Assembly (NCBI GenBank): GCA_015680685.1 | Contig: MNCI01022074.1 | Coordinates: 224,730-288,729, forward strand | Length of the DNA stretch: 64,000 nucleotides | Origin: Gnetum montanum | Taxonomy: Eukaryota > Streptophyta > Gnetopsida > Gnetales > Gnetaceae | Direction of reading: 5' to 3' | Shown: in pieces, positions 35,961-47,571 of the stretch | Layout of the letters: every line of letters starts with the position of its first letter | Position numbering within the stretch: the first letter of the stretch is position 1 | The notes under the pieces: model-generated | The model's input: only the letters and a program-made list of their open reading frames with translations | What the model was told of the DNA's origin: nothing | Database searches by the model: none | Position numbers and translations under genes: made by a program

Positions 35961-36542
35961 TGTTACATTTCATCTAGAGATAGTAGGTACAGTCATATGC
36001 TTATAATTTATACATCACATGTGGAGTTTCGATGGGTTGTTAGGGATGAGTTAATGTATTTTATATGTTATGAGGCTCTATCTTTCTATTATGATTATGA
36101 TTTTTTTACATGCTTAGCTAATGTGATTATGTACACTAGCTCTATGTGATGTGTTAGATAGGTGACAATGCTTTTAGGGCTATTGGATTGGGGTATAAGT
36201 GCACCTATCTAGTATGTCTTTATGCTTTATGTGTGATTTTTATTTTTAGGCATTTATACTATAGTGCTATGTTGTCAAATGTTTAGGTGTGGTTTTCGCA
36301 TGTGAATGTGTAAAGAGTATAATAAGGATCTTGTAGGTTCAAATAGATTTTGATTTGGAGTCCCAGTATGTTTGTTATGCATAATTGAAGTTCACAATAT
36401 TAGTTTTGGAGGAAAAAAGTATATTAGCCTATGAAAATGACATGGTTAAAAAAGTAAAATAAAATAAAGTTAAAACAAAAAAAGTAATGTTAGGTTGCAT
36501 GTGACCTACACCAAGGGAGGAAAAGGTTGTGTGTATATTATT
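35961..36542 (+). mobile_element. 5' LTR of D, first part
   Basis: Starts tgttacatttcatctagagatagtagg and aligns throughout with 57631-57797 plus 58683-59095. It is interrupted at 36542/36543 by element C and resumes at 56952 to about 57463, where it matches 59096-59595. Confidence 0.85.
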
Positions 36543-37344
36543 TGATGAATCATGTTTTAATTGGATTTGATTAGATACCTGATGTCGAAGCCCAGGACAC
36601 GATGTTGAATATTTGATATTGTGGGGTATATGCTAGCCTATTAATATAGTGCTTGGGCTCATAGTTTTTATAAGTTTTTAATCAACTTTTGCATGGTGTA
36701 GGAAAGGTCTTGTAGTTTTTTTTCTCTAGAGTTAGAATATTTTTTAAGTACCCATAGTAGTAGTATGAGTGTGTACAAAACTTTATTCAAACACTGATGT
36801 ACCTAAGCATAGTAGTGTGATGAAAATAAAGATGAGCTCTTTTGATCATCCTTTCAACACTAAAAATAGATTAATATTTCTTTAATGCATTCATCATTCA
36901 AGCACTTTAATGTATTTTCATTGAGCAATTAATTTCTAATTGTTAATGAACATAAGCATGACCACTTCAAGCATACATGTAGTACTTGGTAACCTAGAAA
37001 TGCTTAATGTCTGGTAACCCAGAAGCACTACATACATTTAGGATGTGTCTGGAAAGTGGAAATGGGTACTTGTGTTAGGTTAGCTATGTTGTAGATGAAT
37101 TAGATTCTAAATTACTCTACCTTCCATTATTGTTGTAGGTGATTAAACTTGCAAAACATAAAATGATAAAAATTATGCACCTTCATAACACTTAAACCAT
37201 ATCCTTGAGCTTCTCAATGCCAATTTCACTTCCTAGAGGAACTAGTGTACTTAAAAACTATAGGTTGACTAAGTTCGATTGGATCATGCGTGAATGCCTT
37301 AGTGATTTGTATAGTTGGATGTAGACGTACCTTGTTGCCTATCA
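36543..37344 (+). mobile_element. 5' LTR of C
   Basis: Bounds tgatgaat and gcctatca. U3 holds acctgatgtc, gatgttgaat and gatattgtgg words near 36577-36625, then a TATA-like attaatatagtg near 36640. It pairs with the LTR at 56103-56951, which shares acctgatgtc, gatgttgaata and cctataaatatagtg. A decayed tRNA-Asp-type primer site, TGATGCCATTGTTGGGAA, follows at 37346-37363. Confidence 0.9.
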
Positions 37345-37508
37345 TTGATGCCATTGTTGGGAACCTTTTAGTTGTTATGTGCACTATCTAGGATTTACTA
37401 AAAATTATTAAAATCATTGAAATGAACCTTAGAGTTGTATCACATCTTAAGGTTACTACAAAAAATTTAAGAAAAAAGAGCATACTATGTTTTATTTTCT
37501 AACATAAA

Positions 37509-40020
37509 ATGTTTTCTTCTCACAAGAGTGCTTCTCCATCCAAGTCTAATGGAGTTCATCAGCTGGTGCCTCAAGAATATCAAGTGGTATATGCTCATCT
37601 TGATGACTATGTATCTAATTTCACCTTCATCCTACATTAGGATTAACAACTATGATGACATGACATGAAGGGCAACATTGTGTTGCCACTTGATCAATCT
37701 GTTCCAACAATGCTCCAAAAAATGCTTATATGATGGGGTCTCTAGCAACTTCATGTTGAGTATGTTGTGCAAGACATTGATGCCAGGGATTATCATCCCA
37801 CTAAGGCATAATAACTATGAGATCGACAACTAGAACAACATCATGAATTTGTGAAGGAAAATGGATTTAATGATTCCCCATTCCTGCTATACAAAAAAGA
37901 TGATGGTGAACCCTTTTATAGGGATTTTTCATTCAATGAAATCTTTCTCTTTGACTTCAGTGAAGGAGGTCAAAACTAGAAGCTATAGTCCACAATTCAC
38001 AATCCTAGCTCTAGTAAGAATGGATCCAATGACAAAGAAGGATACAAAGAGGTTAGTTAAGGTAGGGATGTTGACATGAAACAAAATCATGATTGTGGCT
38101 ATGATCAGCAAAGAGGTGGTAGTAGGCACCATGATGGTACTGGTCCTCCTTTCTCTTTACTTTCATCATCATCTTATTATTCTTTTGGCTTTGATTACAA
38201 TCACAGGGGATACAATTGTGATGGAGATGACTGACGAGATCAAAATTATTGAAGGGAATGTTGGGCAAGGAAAGATCAAGGGCATGGACATTTAAGAGAG
38301 GAACATTACCATGAATGAAGGGGTAGTAGAGGGAATTGCAAGTACTATAATCATGGCCTCAATGAGCCTTTGGTTGCTACCCAAAGTATGCTCAATACTA
38401 TAGAGGTAGTATGAACTCCAACAAAGCAAGTAAAAGATAGTCAGATCAAAAGGCTAGACATGAACAATATCTCTTGGTTTGAGGGGGGATATAACTTAGA
38501 TTTGCAAAACCATCTCCAAGCTTTTCAAGATGCAGGTGCCTTGTAGAACATAGAGAATGAGTGAAAAAAACTTAAGTTTTTCCCAATGACAATCATTAAA
38601 GAAGTAGAGAATTGGTATCGGTGCTTAGAACAAGAATCTATCAAATGATGGAGTACCATGCTTGAATTGTTCAATGGTAAATATCAAACGTACTTTAGAA
38701 TGTCCAACTTGAGAAGGTAGATCTAGGGATGGAAACAAGGAAAACATGAATCCTTGGATGTTTCCATAGGTCAATACTATTCCTTAATGCATAGAACTCA
38801 TGGCCATGGTTATTCTCAATTGGATGAACTTCACCACATTGTAGATATGCTTTGATTAGAAATGAGGAGAACCCTTAGCATCTATGCCCAATGGAGACTA
38901 TCAAAATTAAGTACTCATCAGATACAAAGACTAATCAAGTAAGTAGATAAAGAGAAAGGTGAATTAAGAAAAAGAGAAAGTGTAGAAGAGTACAACTGTG
39001 ATCCTTCCATTCACAAAAGGAAGGTTTATTTTTGTAATAGTGAGGAAGAATCAACACCTGATGAGGTGACAAATAGGAAAACCTTCCCACTCCAAACATT
39101 TCAATTTGAAATTATGGCCAAGGTTGATCAATTATGGAACTCCATGGATAGTGGATTTCAAACTATCCTAAAAATTACCAAAGAGTCTAAAGAACACAAT
39201 AGTGATTGTGAGGGAAGGAGGCACAAGGAAGTTGAATATGCCTATTAAAGAATTAAGGGCAATATCGTTGCAGTAGAAGAAGTTATGAAAAGAAAATTAG
39301 ATGATGATGGAGGGTGTGACATATGCTAGCATGAAAATCCTAAGGGATGTTGCCCCATAGTATTACATTTACAGGAGTTTGGGATGTACACTTCAAATCC
39401 ATGACTAGCATAAAGGAAAACACCCAAAAGATTGCCTTATCCTCAAGGTAATTCTAGGTAGTTTTGCAAGCAACAATAGTATTATCCAAGTGGAACTCCA
39501 CTACAACCATATGAGTAGTATCAATAGTGGCAAAAACCATAGTAATGGGCATTGGCACCATGAAGGTAGTAATACCTTTATAGAAAATTTGATCCCTATG
39601 GGTATTACGTTTAGTAGCCCTTGTGTCCATGTGACTCTTTCTGTCATGTTTTTAGTTTTCAATCTCACTACCATCCCTCTAATTACTATCAAACCGATTC
39701 TCCACATGCAAGAAGGGATACCACCTTTTACCTTTATCCTCATCCTATTCTTACACATCTTCCTTCTCCCTCAGCACAACCACCACTTGCTTAATCTTTG
39801 CAAGATGAATTACCAGCTCAACTACAACAATGCAATGCTACTAGGTCTATTAAGCTACAACCAATTCATTAATTGAGTGGTTTGGATACTCAATCAAAGA
39901 AAAGACATTTCTTCCAACCTTGCAGTCCATCTAAGCCCTCACCTACGCTTGGGATTGAAAATCCTATTCCTTTGTCATTCTCTATATCAAATATCTTCAA
40001 GTCCCCTTTAAATTAAATAC
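37509..40020 (+). pseudogene. gag: Gag of C
   Basis: Begins at ATG 37509 (MFSSHKSASPSKS). Parts in order: the family N-terminal region (AHLDDYVSNFTFIL, about 37590); a Gly/His/Tyr/Asp/Arg-rich low-complexity stretch (about 38080-38350); a capsid region (SWFEGGYNLDLQNHLQAFQD at about 38474, through GHGYSQLDELHHIVDML at about 38810 and STHQIQRLIK); a Cys/His-rich knuckle-like CDIC-HENPKGCCP (about 39315); and a Pro/Gln-rich tail (39400-39990). An uninterrupted 60-codon stretch remains at 39066-39248. About twenty stops break the rest. Confidence 0.78.
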
Positions 40021-40037
40021 CACTCAGGATCCATACT

Positions 40038-40470
40038 ATGATGCTTACTCATTCTATATTTGATTGGATCCATGATAGAAACCTTCCTAGGAAGTTAGTA
40101 AATCTTGAAAGTCCTTTGATTTATTTGCAAATTACTAGGAATGAACCATGTAAAGATTTTCTTGATTCTAGTTCCAATGTCAACCTGATCTCTCATGAGA
40201 TGTATACTGCATGGAGCCTACCTCCTATCAAAAAGGGTAATATTAGATTAGTATTGGTAGATGAGTCCACCACTATTCCATTGGGGTTGGTAGAAGACAT
40301 TGTGACCACTGTCTATGGGTGGTCTTATCCTATTGATTTCCTAGTGATCAAGGTGGAGAACTACAAAGGGGACTTTCCAATCATCATGGGAAGGGCATAG
40401 CTAAGCACCATTGATGTAAGAATGGACATTAGAGATCTTTCCCTAGAATTTTCCAAAGAAAATGCATTCC
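40038..40470 (+). pseudogene. pro: Aspartic protease of C
   Basis: A 120-codon open stretch (40038-40400) reads LESPLIYLQITRNEPCKDFL, then DSSSNVNLISHEMY, PLGLVEDIVTTVYGWSYPID and GDFPIIMGRA, the full Athila-type protease order. It is followed by a stop in place of Trp and LSTIDV. As in A1 the catalytic motif is D-S-S rather than D-L-G, so the enzyme would be inactive despite the open frame. Confidence 0.85.
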
Positions 40471-40869
40471 AAAAGATCAAGAAGAAGTGAGTTCCATGCA
40501 TCATGTACAACAATATAAGGTGTAATTGTGTGTAGAAACTATGGGCAGTGAAATGAGCATCCATCTCTACATGTAAGTAGTGTGCACTAGAAGCAGAAAT
40601 TCAAAGGTGTCTATATGCAATAGCCATAAAATAGGAGGGCATCTAGTGGCTAACTGCTAACTTTGAAAGTCGCAGACTTTCCATGGAATTTATTGAGAGG
40701 CATGGATGAACTAGAGCAAGTTCATGGCCAACTCTTTGATGATGAAAATTATGATACCTATTGGAAAGAGTTGCTAATTTCTAAAAATTTCAAGCAAAGC
40801 CCCTTTAACTAAGAATGCTACCAGCTAGCATGGAATATGTGTTTTTAAAAAATGGAAAGCTAGTCATAA

Positions 40870-42300
40870 TCAACGTAAATTTTTCTCTAAAGAAGAAAAA
40901 TTTTTCTCTAAAGAAGAAAAAATGTTGTTGAATGTAGTTGTAAAATGATCAATAGCTTTTGCCTAGTGATATCCTAAACTCATAGGGATTGATCCTAGGA
41001 TATGCTAGCATTACATTTACACTAATTCGACTATGAAGCCAAAGAGGTATCCATAGAGGTGATTGAATCCCAAATTGAAGTAGATCATCAAAGTTGAAAT
41101 TGAACAACTCCTCAAGGTAGGGTTCATTTATCCCATTGTAGATTGTGAGTGGATTAATTCACTCTTTATTATGCCAAATAAATGAGGTAAGTAGTGAGTT
41201 TGCATTGACTTTTAGCTATTGAATATGGCAACATTCAAGGATCATTTCCATTACCATTTGTTGATTAGGTGTTAGACACAATATTTGGGCACTGCTACAT
41301 CATTTCACTAGATGGTTATAATGGCTTTAACCAAATTCAAATTGCATTAGAGTACCAAGCCAAGACAACCTTCATGAGTTCCTAGGAGACTTTTGCATAT
41401 TGCAAGATTCCATTTGATCTATGTAATGTTTTTGCCACATTCCAATGCCTAGTTTTAAGCATTTTTCAATAGTAAATTGGTAGTGGTATACAAGTTTTCA
41501 TGAATGACTTATTCAACTATGGAGCTACATTTGAGCAAGCTCTAGGCCACCTTGAGTAAGTACTAAAATGATGTATTAAGACAAACTTTAAGCTCGACTA
41601 GTAAAAGAGTCATCTAATGATTTAGGTAGGCATTGTATTGGGACATTGAATCTCACAAGTAGGAATTAAGGTAGATTTTGAGAAAATAAGGATCATCCAA
41701 GGAAAAACCCACCAACAAAAAATTGTCAAAGATGTTTGGTCATTCCTTGGACATACTAGCTACTACCAAAAATTTATAAAGAATTTCTTTAAGCTCACAA
41801 AACCATTGGTGAAACTAACAAAGAAAGATGCTCCATTAATTTGGATCATAGAATTTGAAAAAAAATTCTAGCAACTAAAGGAGAAACTTGTAGAAAATCC
41901 AATCCTATAAGAACTTGATTGGTTTAGACCATTTCATGTCATGATAGTACATCAAATGATGCCTTTGGATCTATGCTTATGCTAATGGATGATAAGAAAT
42001 GTCCATACTACATCTACTACACTAGCCAAAGCATTGTGGATGCACAACTAAACTACACCACCATAGAAAAAGAATTGATGGAAATGGTGCTTACTCTAGA
42101 GAAATTTAGGCACTATGTGCTTGGATACAAAGTGTTTGTGCACATAGACCACAATGTCATCTGCTTCCTGATAAATAAACCAATGGTGAGCCCTTATGTC
42201 ATATGATGGTCGACAATCTCGCAAGAATTCAATCTTAAGATGGTAGATTAAAAAGGTATTGAGAATGTGATTGTCGACTACTTGTTTTAGTTATAATGGA
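40870..42300 (+). pseudogene. pol: Reverse transcriptase and RNase H of C
   Basis: RT fingers and palm are visible: LLKVGFIYPIVDCEWINSLF (about 41110), HFPLPFVD and SLDGYNGFNQIQIALEYQAK. The active-site region reads FMNDLFNYG (about 41498; usual YMDDF). A thumb and connection region with DVWSFLGHTSYYQKFIKNFF (about 41732) follows. RNase H ends in the open stretch 41973-42206, with SQSIVDAQLNYTTIEKELME and HYVLGYKVFVHIDHNVICFL. A 21-bp direct duplication (tttttctctaaagaagaaaa) occurs at 40878-40919. Unlike A1, C keeps the RT C-terminal part. Confidence 0.83.
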
Positions 42301-43650
42301 ACAAAAAAGAGAAGGAGAATCCACTATCTAATATGTTTCCTAATGAAATCCTCTTTGCTAGGGCTATAACTAAACAATTGCCCAATGAACCTAAATGGTA
42401 TGATGAAATTCTCACCTATCTTCTCACTTAGGGGATGCCACAAGGGTTGGGCCACTAAAATAAACAATAGTTTCTTTACTAGGTAAAATGCTTCATGGAG
42501 ATCAATGGACACCTCTACAAGGTGTGCATCAATGGCTTGGTTTGATCATGTATCCTTGATGTTGATCAACTACATGTTCTCCAAGATGCTCATGAAGGTC
42601 CTTGTAGAGGCCACTATGCTAGGAGATGCATGGCCATTAAAATCCTAATGGTAGGGTACTATTGGCCAACAATCTTCAAGGATGCTCATCATTATGTTTA
42701 CTCTTGTAAAAAATGCCAATGGAATGGTGGGATGACTACTTGAATAGAGGGGCGTCAACAATGGATTCAACCATTAGAACCATTTGACATTTGGGGCATT
42801 GATTTCATGGATACCATCACACCCATGTTAAATGGAAAGGTGTACATCATAGTCACTGTTGATTATTATATGAAATGGGTAGAAGTAGTAATTGTCTTCT
42901 ACTGCTACTCAATTTGCATAATAGAATGTTGTAAATAGGTTTGGTATGCCACATGCATTAATTTCTAATAATGGAACTCACTTTACAGGCACTACTTTTA
43001 TGAAGCTCATGCAATGCTTAGGGGTTGAACATAAACTCATAACATCCTACCACCCCTAAGCCAATGGTCAAGTTGAGGTTACCAATAGGGAAATCACAAG
43101 GATTCTAATAAGAATTGTTATCAAATATAGAAAAGATTAGAGCAGGAAACTCAATGATGCACTTTGGGCCTACCATTCAACATGGAAACTTCCTATAGGC
43201 TACTCTCCCTATGAGCTTATGTATAGAAAATTACCAATACTTCCTATTCAATCCGAGCTCCATACATTATCAACAACTCATGACCTTGACCTTTACTTGA
43301 GTCTAGCACAAAAAGAAGAAAGAAAGATTGATGAATCTCAACTTACTAGATGAAAACTGATTAGTAGCCCTATCATCTAATGAACTGCATAAGGCATACA
43401 ACAAAAAGCACCATGACCTTAAAATCAGGAAAGTTAAATTTCAATTAGGAGATAAGGTTCTCTATTAGAATCCCACACATGTACATCAATGAACTAAGTT
43501 TCAAATGTTGTGGAAAGAACCTTATATGATTTATGAAGCTTTTCCTTCTAGGGCCATGATGATCTACAAAGTTGAAAGCCTAGACAAGAAACAACTGGTC
43601 AACATACAATAAGTCAAACCTTTCCACAAGCATAAGCTAACTAATATTAT
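42301..43650 (+). pseudogene. pol: Integrase of C
   Basis: The zinc-binding part reads DAHEGPCRGHYARRCMAIKI and SCKKCQWNGGMTT (about 42575-42740). The catalytic core has GIDFMDTI (about 42798), SNNGTHFTG (about 42962; the second catalytic Asp of SDNG is Asn) and ANGQVEVTNREITR (about 43057; Glu kept). The C-terminal part includes WAYHSTWKLPIGYSPYELMY (about 43168) and a GPF-like end to about 43640. Frameshifts occur near 42895 and 43370. Confidence 0.84.
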
Positions 43651-45416
43651 AAACAATTTATCGAATGGACAACCATGCTTCATATTTCAAATTTTCTCTT
43701 TTAAACTTAGTTGCGGGAGAGATGGCCACCCATGCTAACCAGATAAGTAGCTTCTCAGTTTTTCATATTTTTGTTTTACACATTATTTATTTTACATCTT
43801 CTTATTTTCATGTTATTGATCTTTTCTAATTTTTGTTTTACAACATCGTTTCTTGATTATGTTACACTTTCTTTTATATTTTCTTTTATTGTGGTGTGAT
43901 TTTTTAACTTTTGTTAATAAGTGCCAAGCATAGTGATAATTCATTGCTTGATGGTGGTATGTACTATTTTGTTATTTGATTTTTGATGTCTGGATTTTAG
44001 CTTTGAATTTTTTTATTGATAATTAGGAAATGGTTTCTTTTCATACAATAGGTAGCGAGTCCACAAAATTCATCCATTTACAAACTTTATGGTTTTCCTT
44101 ATTTTGGAAATGTGTAGTTCCTTTTTCATTAATAAAACTTTAATAAATTTATGACTTGGATAGTTTCTACATTCGAAAAGGATTCAAAGGTTTGAATAGG
44201 GTGTGACTTCAAGGAGATTCATTATTCTTTGTGCTTTTCTACTTACCTAGGTGTATGTGTGTTTTCATGGATTTTTTATCATTCCATGTTGACTAATAAA
44301 GGAAGTTGAAGAAGTATTTGCATGGTGTGGTTCTCATTTCAAAAAGAAAAAAAATGATGAGAATTCAAAGTACACCCCTTAGACATAAGAAACGAATAAT
44401 TCTTTGCATGGTGTGGTTCCTATTTCAAAAATAAAAATAAAAAAAAATCAATGGGAATTCAAAGCACATCCTTTAGATAAAATAAATGGGTTACAAAAAC
44501 TAGTTGTGGGACTAGAAAGATATGTTACACATGCCTGAAGGTCCCCTCTAAGTAAGGGTCTTCCTCACTTTTTGCTTCTCTTTTTCTCTCTAATAAGGAA
44601 CAATGGTTGTTCTATGGGAGTAGTTTTGTATCTTAGGGTTGGGGATCATGGTGATGCGAAGTCATTGAACATCATTGGTTTTTGTTTTGACTAAGGATTG
44701 ATTTTATTAGGTCATTTAACCACAAATTTCACAAGGGACTTTATGTGACCTTAATTAGGAACTCTAGTCCACTCTCCCTCATCTAGCTATGCTTTCCATG
44801 TTTCACCTCACTGCCAGTTTCATGTTCTTGTTTGATGTCCTAGTTTTATGTGTGAAAATTATTAAGTAGTTTCTTTCAAGTTTTTGTACTTAAATTTTGA
44901 TAACCATTAATTATCCATAGAGCCCATGGACTCCTCAATTTGAATTATGCAAGGGCATTAAAAGGCCTATGCCTACTTTGGGAAGGACCCACTTGCATAT
45001 CTTTTGGTTGGGTTGGTTAAGTTCTTTATCCTTAGACACTCTTACAATCAAATCCATTTTAGCTCCCCATCAATGACATTCAATTGTATGCATCTTCACA
45101 ACATTTTTAATGCACTTCCCTTTTCATTATTGTGCTTTCTTAAAACCTCTTCAAGCGTTTCATCCTATTTGAACTTTTTCAAACTTAATAGACCACTTAT
45201 CTATTTTACCCTATCTGTCAGTTTTCCTGCTAACACTACTAAAGGAATCAATTTGCCACAATCACCACCTAGCCAAGTGTAACCATTAACAAGAGAAGAT
45301 ACTTAACAACTATGTGTTACACATTGCATACTAATTCATGATTTTGTTATGATTGCTGTGGGAAGAAAGGATTGGAAGCAAGACTATCATCATCAAGGAT
45401 GATGTAATAGTATCAC
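43651..45416 (+). other. 3' non-coding region of C (left of F2)
   Basis: Non-coding and AT-rich. It matches the minus-strand 3' region of B (20870-21660): gagatggccac, tttgttttacacatt and gaattcaaag-type phrases are shared. An ~85-bp segment (gcatggtgtggttc...ttcaaagtacaccc) is tandemly duplicated at about 44316-44480. The short open frame at 45004-45282 is not supported. The remaining C 3' region continues after F2 at 55827-56102, ending in the polypurine-like attgtgtggcta. Confidence 0.7.
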
Positions 45417-45421
45417 ATGAC

Positions 45422-47093
45422 TAAAACACCACCAAATTTGGACTTTAGCATCCTAGGTGTAAAATTTTCTAAGTGTTGAGACTATGCTTTTCACTGCCCT
45501 AGAGGATAGTGAAACATAGTCAACATGAAGGAATAATTCTTGAAAATTTTTGTAAGTGTTGAGACTATGCTCTCCACTATGCTAGAGCGTAGTCAACCTC
45601 ATGTAGATCATAGTCAATATAAAGGCTAGTTTTGCAAATCTTTCTAAGTGTCAAGTTAGCGACTGCAAAATTTTCTAAGTGTTGAGACTACACTCTCTAT
45701 TTCCCTAGAGTGTAGTCAAGCATAGTCAACATAAAGGCCAAATTTTTATAGATTTTTTTAAAGTGTTAAGACTATGCTCTCCACTAGCCTAGAGAGTAGT
45801 CAAGCATAGTCAACTAGAAGCTAGTTTTTGCAAGTTTTGACAAGTTATGGGACTATGCTCACCCCTAGTTAGGATCATTTTCAACCTCCTATGGAGAGTG
45901 TAGTTAGCACATAATCATATCTTACAAAATTTTTCTAAGTGTGGGACTACGCTCTCCCCCATTCCAAAGCTTAGTCAACTAGAGTAGCTTCCAAAGCCCT
46001 TCATAATGTAGCACTGGCATTTAGCTTAGCTCCAACTCATCTCCAGAAAGTGTAGTTGGCAAAATGAATCTTTCTTGTATCCCTTTTATTCCCAAAATTA
46101 TAACTATGCCTGAACCTACTCAAGAAAGTGGAGAGCATAGTCCTAGAGTGTAGTCTCCAAAGATGCATTTCTTTTAGGTACATTGTAGTCCTCTCAGTGC
46201 ATATACATGCACTTGGTAGTGTAGTCATAGTCTCTTAGCTTGGTAGAGTCTAATAGAGTATAGTAGAGCATAACATCGCTAGATTTAGTAGAGAGCATAG
46301 TTGGGTGATGGTGTAGTCCCAATTGTCCCCTCTACCACATGGCAATCACTTTTCATTTCATGCTAAACCTAGTCCTATAAATAACCCCATCCTCACCATT
46401 TTTGAGGTTGTAAAATTGAAGTAGGTTGGAAAATTTAGATCTTTGGCACATTTTAGACTTCACAGACTTGCAAACCTAAGGAGCAGTTCAAAGGAAACTA
46501 GAAGCATCATGGCAAAATTGTAGACTACCATAGCCCACTGTAGTCCATTGTTGGCCACTACACACCATGGTGGCCAACATGGTAGGCATAGACACCACAA
46601 TAGAACGTCAGTCTTCATGGATAGACACCCCTGAGATTGTGACTACACTACCTACTACACTTGTTGTACACTACGTACCTTCTCACCCCTTCTAGAGTTA
46701 ACTAGGCTCAACTTCATTTGGGATGGTGTTTCGTTCTCTCTTCCTTTCTTTACATTTTTAGCACTTTACTTGCATTTTTTGCCATTTTAGCACATAGCCA
46801 TGCTTGGGTGGTGGTCCCCACATGTTGGCACCTTCATTTTTTGCCAAACATTTTGACAATTCTCACATCCATTAACACCATTGACATTGCATAAACACTT
46901 ATCATCATTTTCCGTTAGCATCAAAGCTAATTGTGCTACACCTCAGTTACATTCAATAAGTCCCTATTCAATCAACAAGACCATTCAAGGCATCCCATCC
47001 CTAGATATAATAGGCCCTTGCATAGACTTGGGATCAAACTATGCACTCACAAACCTCTGAGTGTTCTAGCCACTAATATTTTTGATTGCCACA
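45422..47093 (+). mobile_element. 5' LTR of F2
   Basis: Starts taaaacaccacc (TG decayed to TA) and ends attgccaca. U3 contains hairpin-like tandem repeats (45470-45980). A TATA-like cctataaataac lies near 46374, followed by U5-like sequence shared with the 3' LTR (cattaacaccattgacattgca, aaggcatcccat). The primer region ttctagtgctagaagaaggg follows at 47097. Confidence 0.9.
45470..45980. repeat. Hairpin-type tandem repeats in F2 5' LTR
   Basis: About six units of 80-110 bp. Each has the form ctaagtgttgagactacgctct, a ~10-base loop, then agagcgtagtca, and a spacer with gcatgaaggc. Arms such as GACTATGCTCT/AGAGCGTAGTC (45558) and GACTACACTCT/AGAGTGTAGTC (45685) pair over 11 bases. The equivalent block in the 3' LTR is 54265-54760. 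Confidence 0.85.
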
Positions 47094-47096
47094 ATT

Positions 47097-47571
47097 TTCT
47101 AGTGCTAGAAGAAGGGCTTGAACCATTTTCCTCTTTAGTCTCCATTGTAGTTGTTTTGCATGCTTGCTACATCACCATTGCTAGCTTTAGGCTAGTGTAG
47201 ACTATGACACACCTATGAACCTATTACACATGTAGTAGTAGCCAGATCTTAGGCTAGTGCAAGTATCATCTACTTACTAGTTGGTGTAGATTAGACCCTA
47301 TTGTCAGTTCCTCTAGAACCCTATGTACCAATCAAGAGCATATATTTCCATAGTTAGCCAAATTTTTGGCACCTAGTAGAGAGTGTAGATAGCTATCAAC
47401 ATAGAGAGCATAGTTACATCTCATGGTAGAGAGCATAGTAACTAAAGTTAGCCATTTTTCATAGTCATCAGAGTTATCCATTTTCTACAACTAGTAGAGT
47501 TAGCCATTTTTCCCATAGCTAGCAACCCTTACAATCCCCTCTTTTAACTTAATCTACATACATGAGTTCTA
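47097..47571 (+). other. F2 primer region and leader
   Basis: ttctagtgctagaagaaggg at 47097-47116 is the family primer site (shared with F1 at 1853; TGG probably decayed to TAG). The following leader is non-coding, with several short gagtgtag/gagcatag words like those of the LTR and repeated gttagccatttt(tc) near 47450-47520. Confidence 0.65.

Noticed and set aside
45004-45282. 92-codon frame in the C 3' region
   Set aside because: No counterpart in B, no recognisable motif, and it lies in non-coding 3' sequence.
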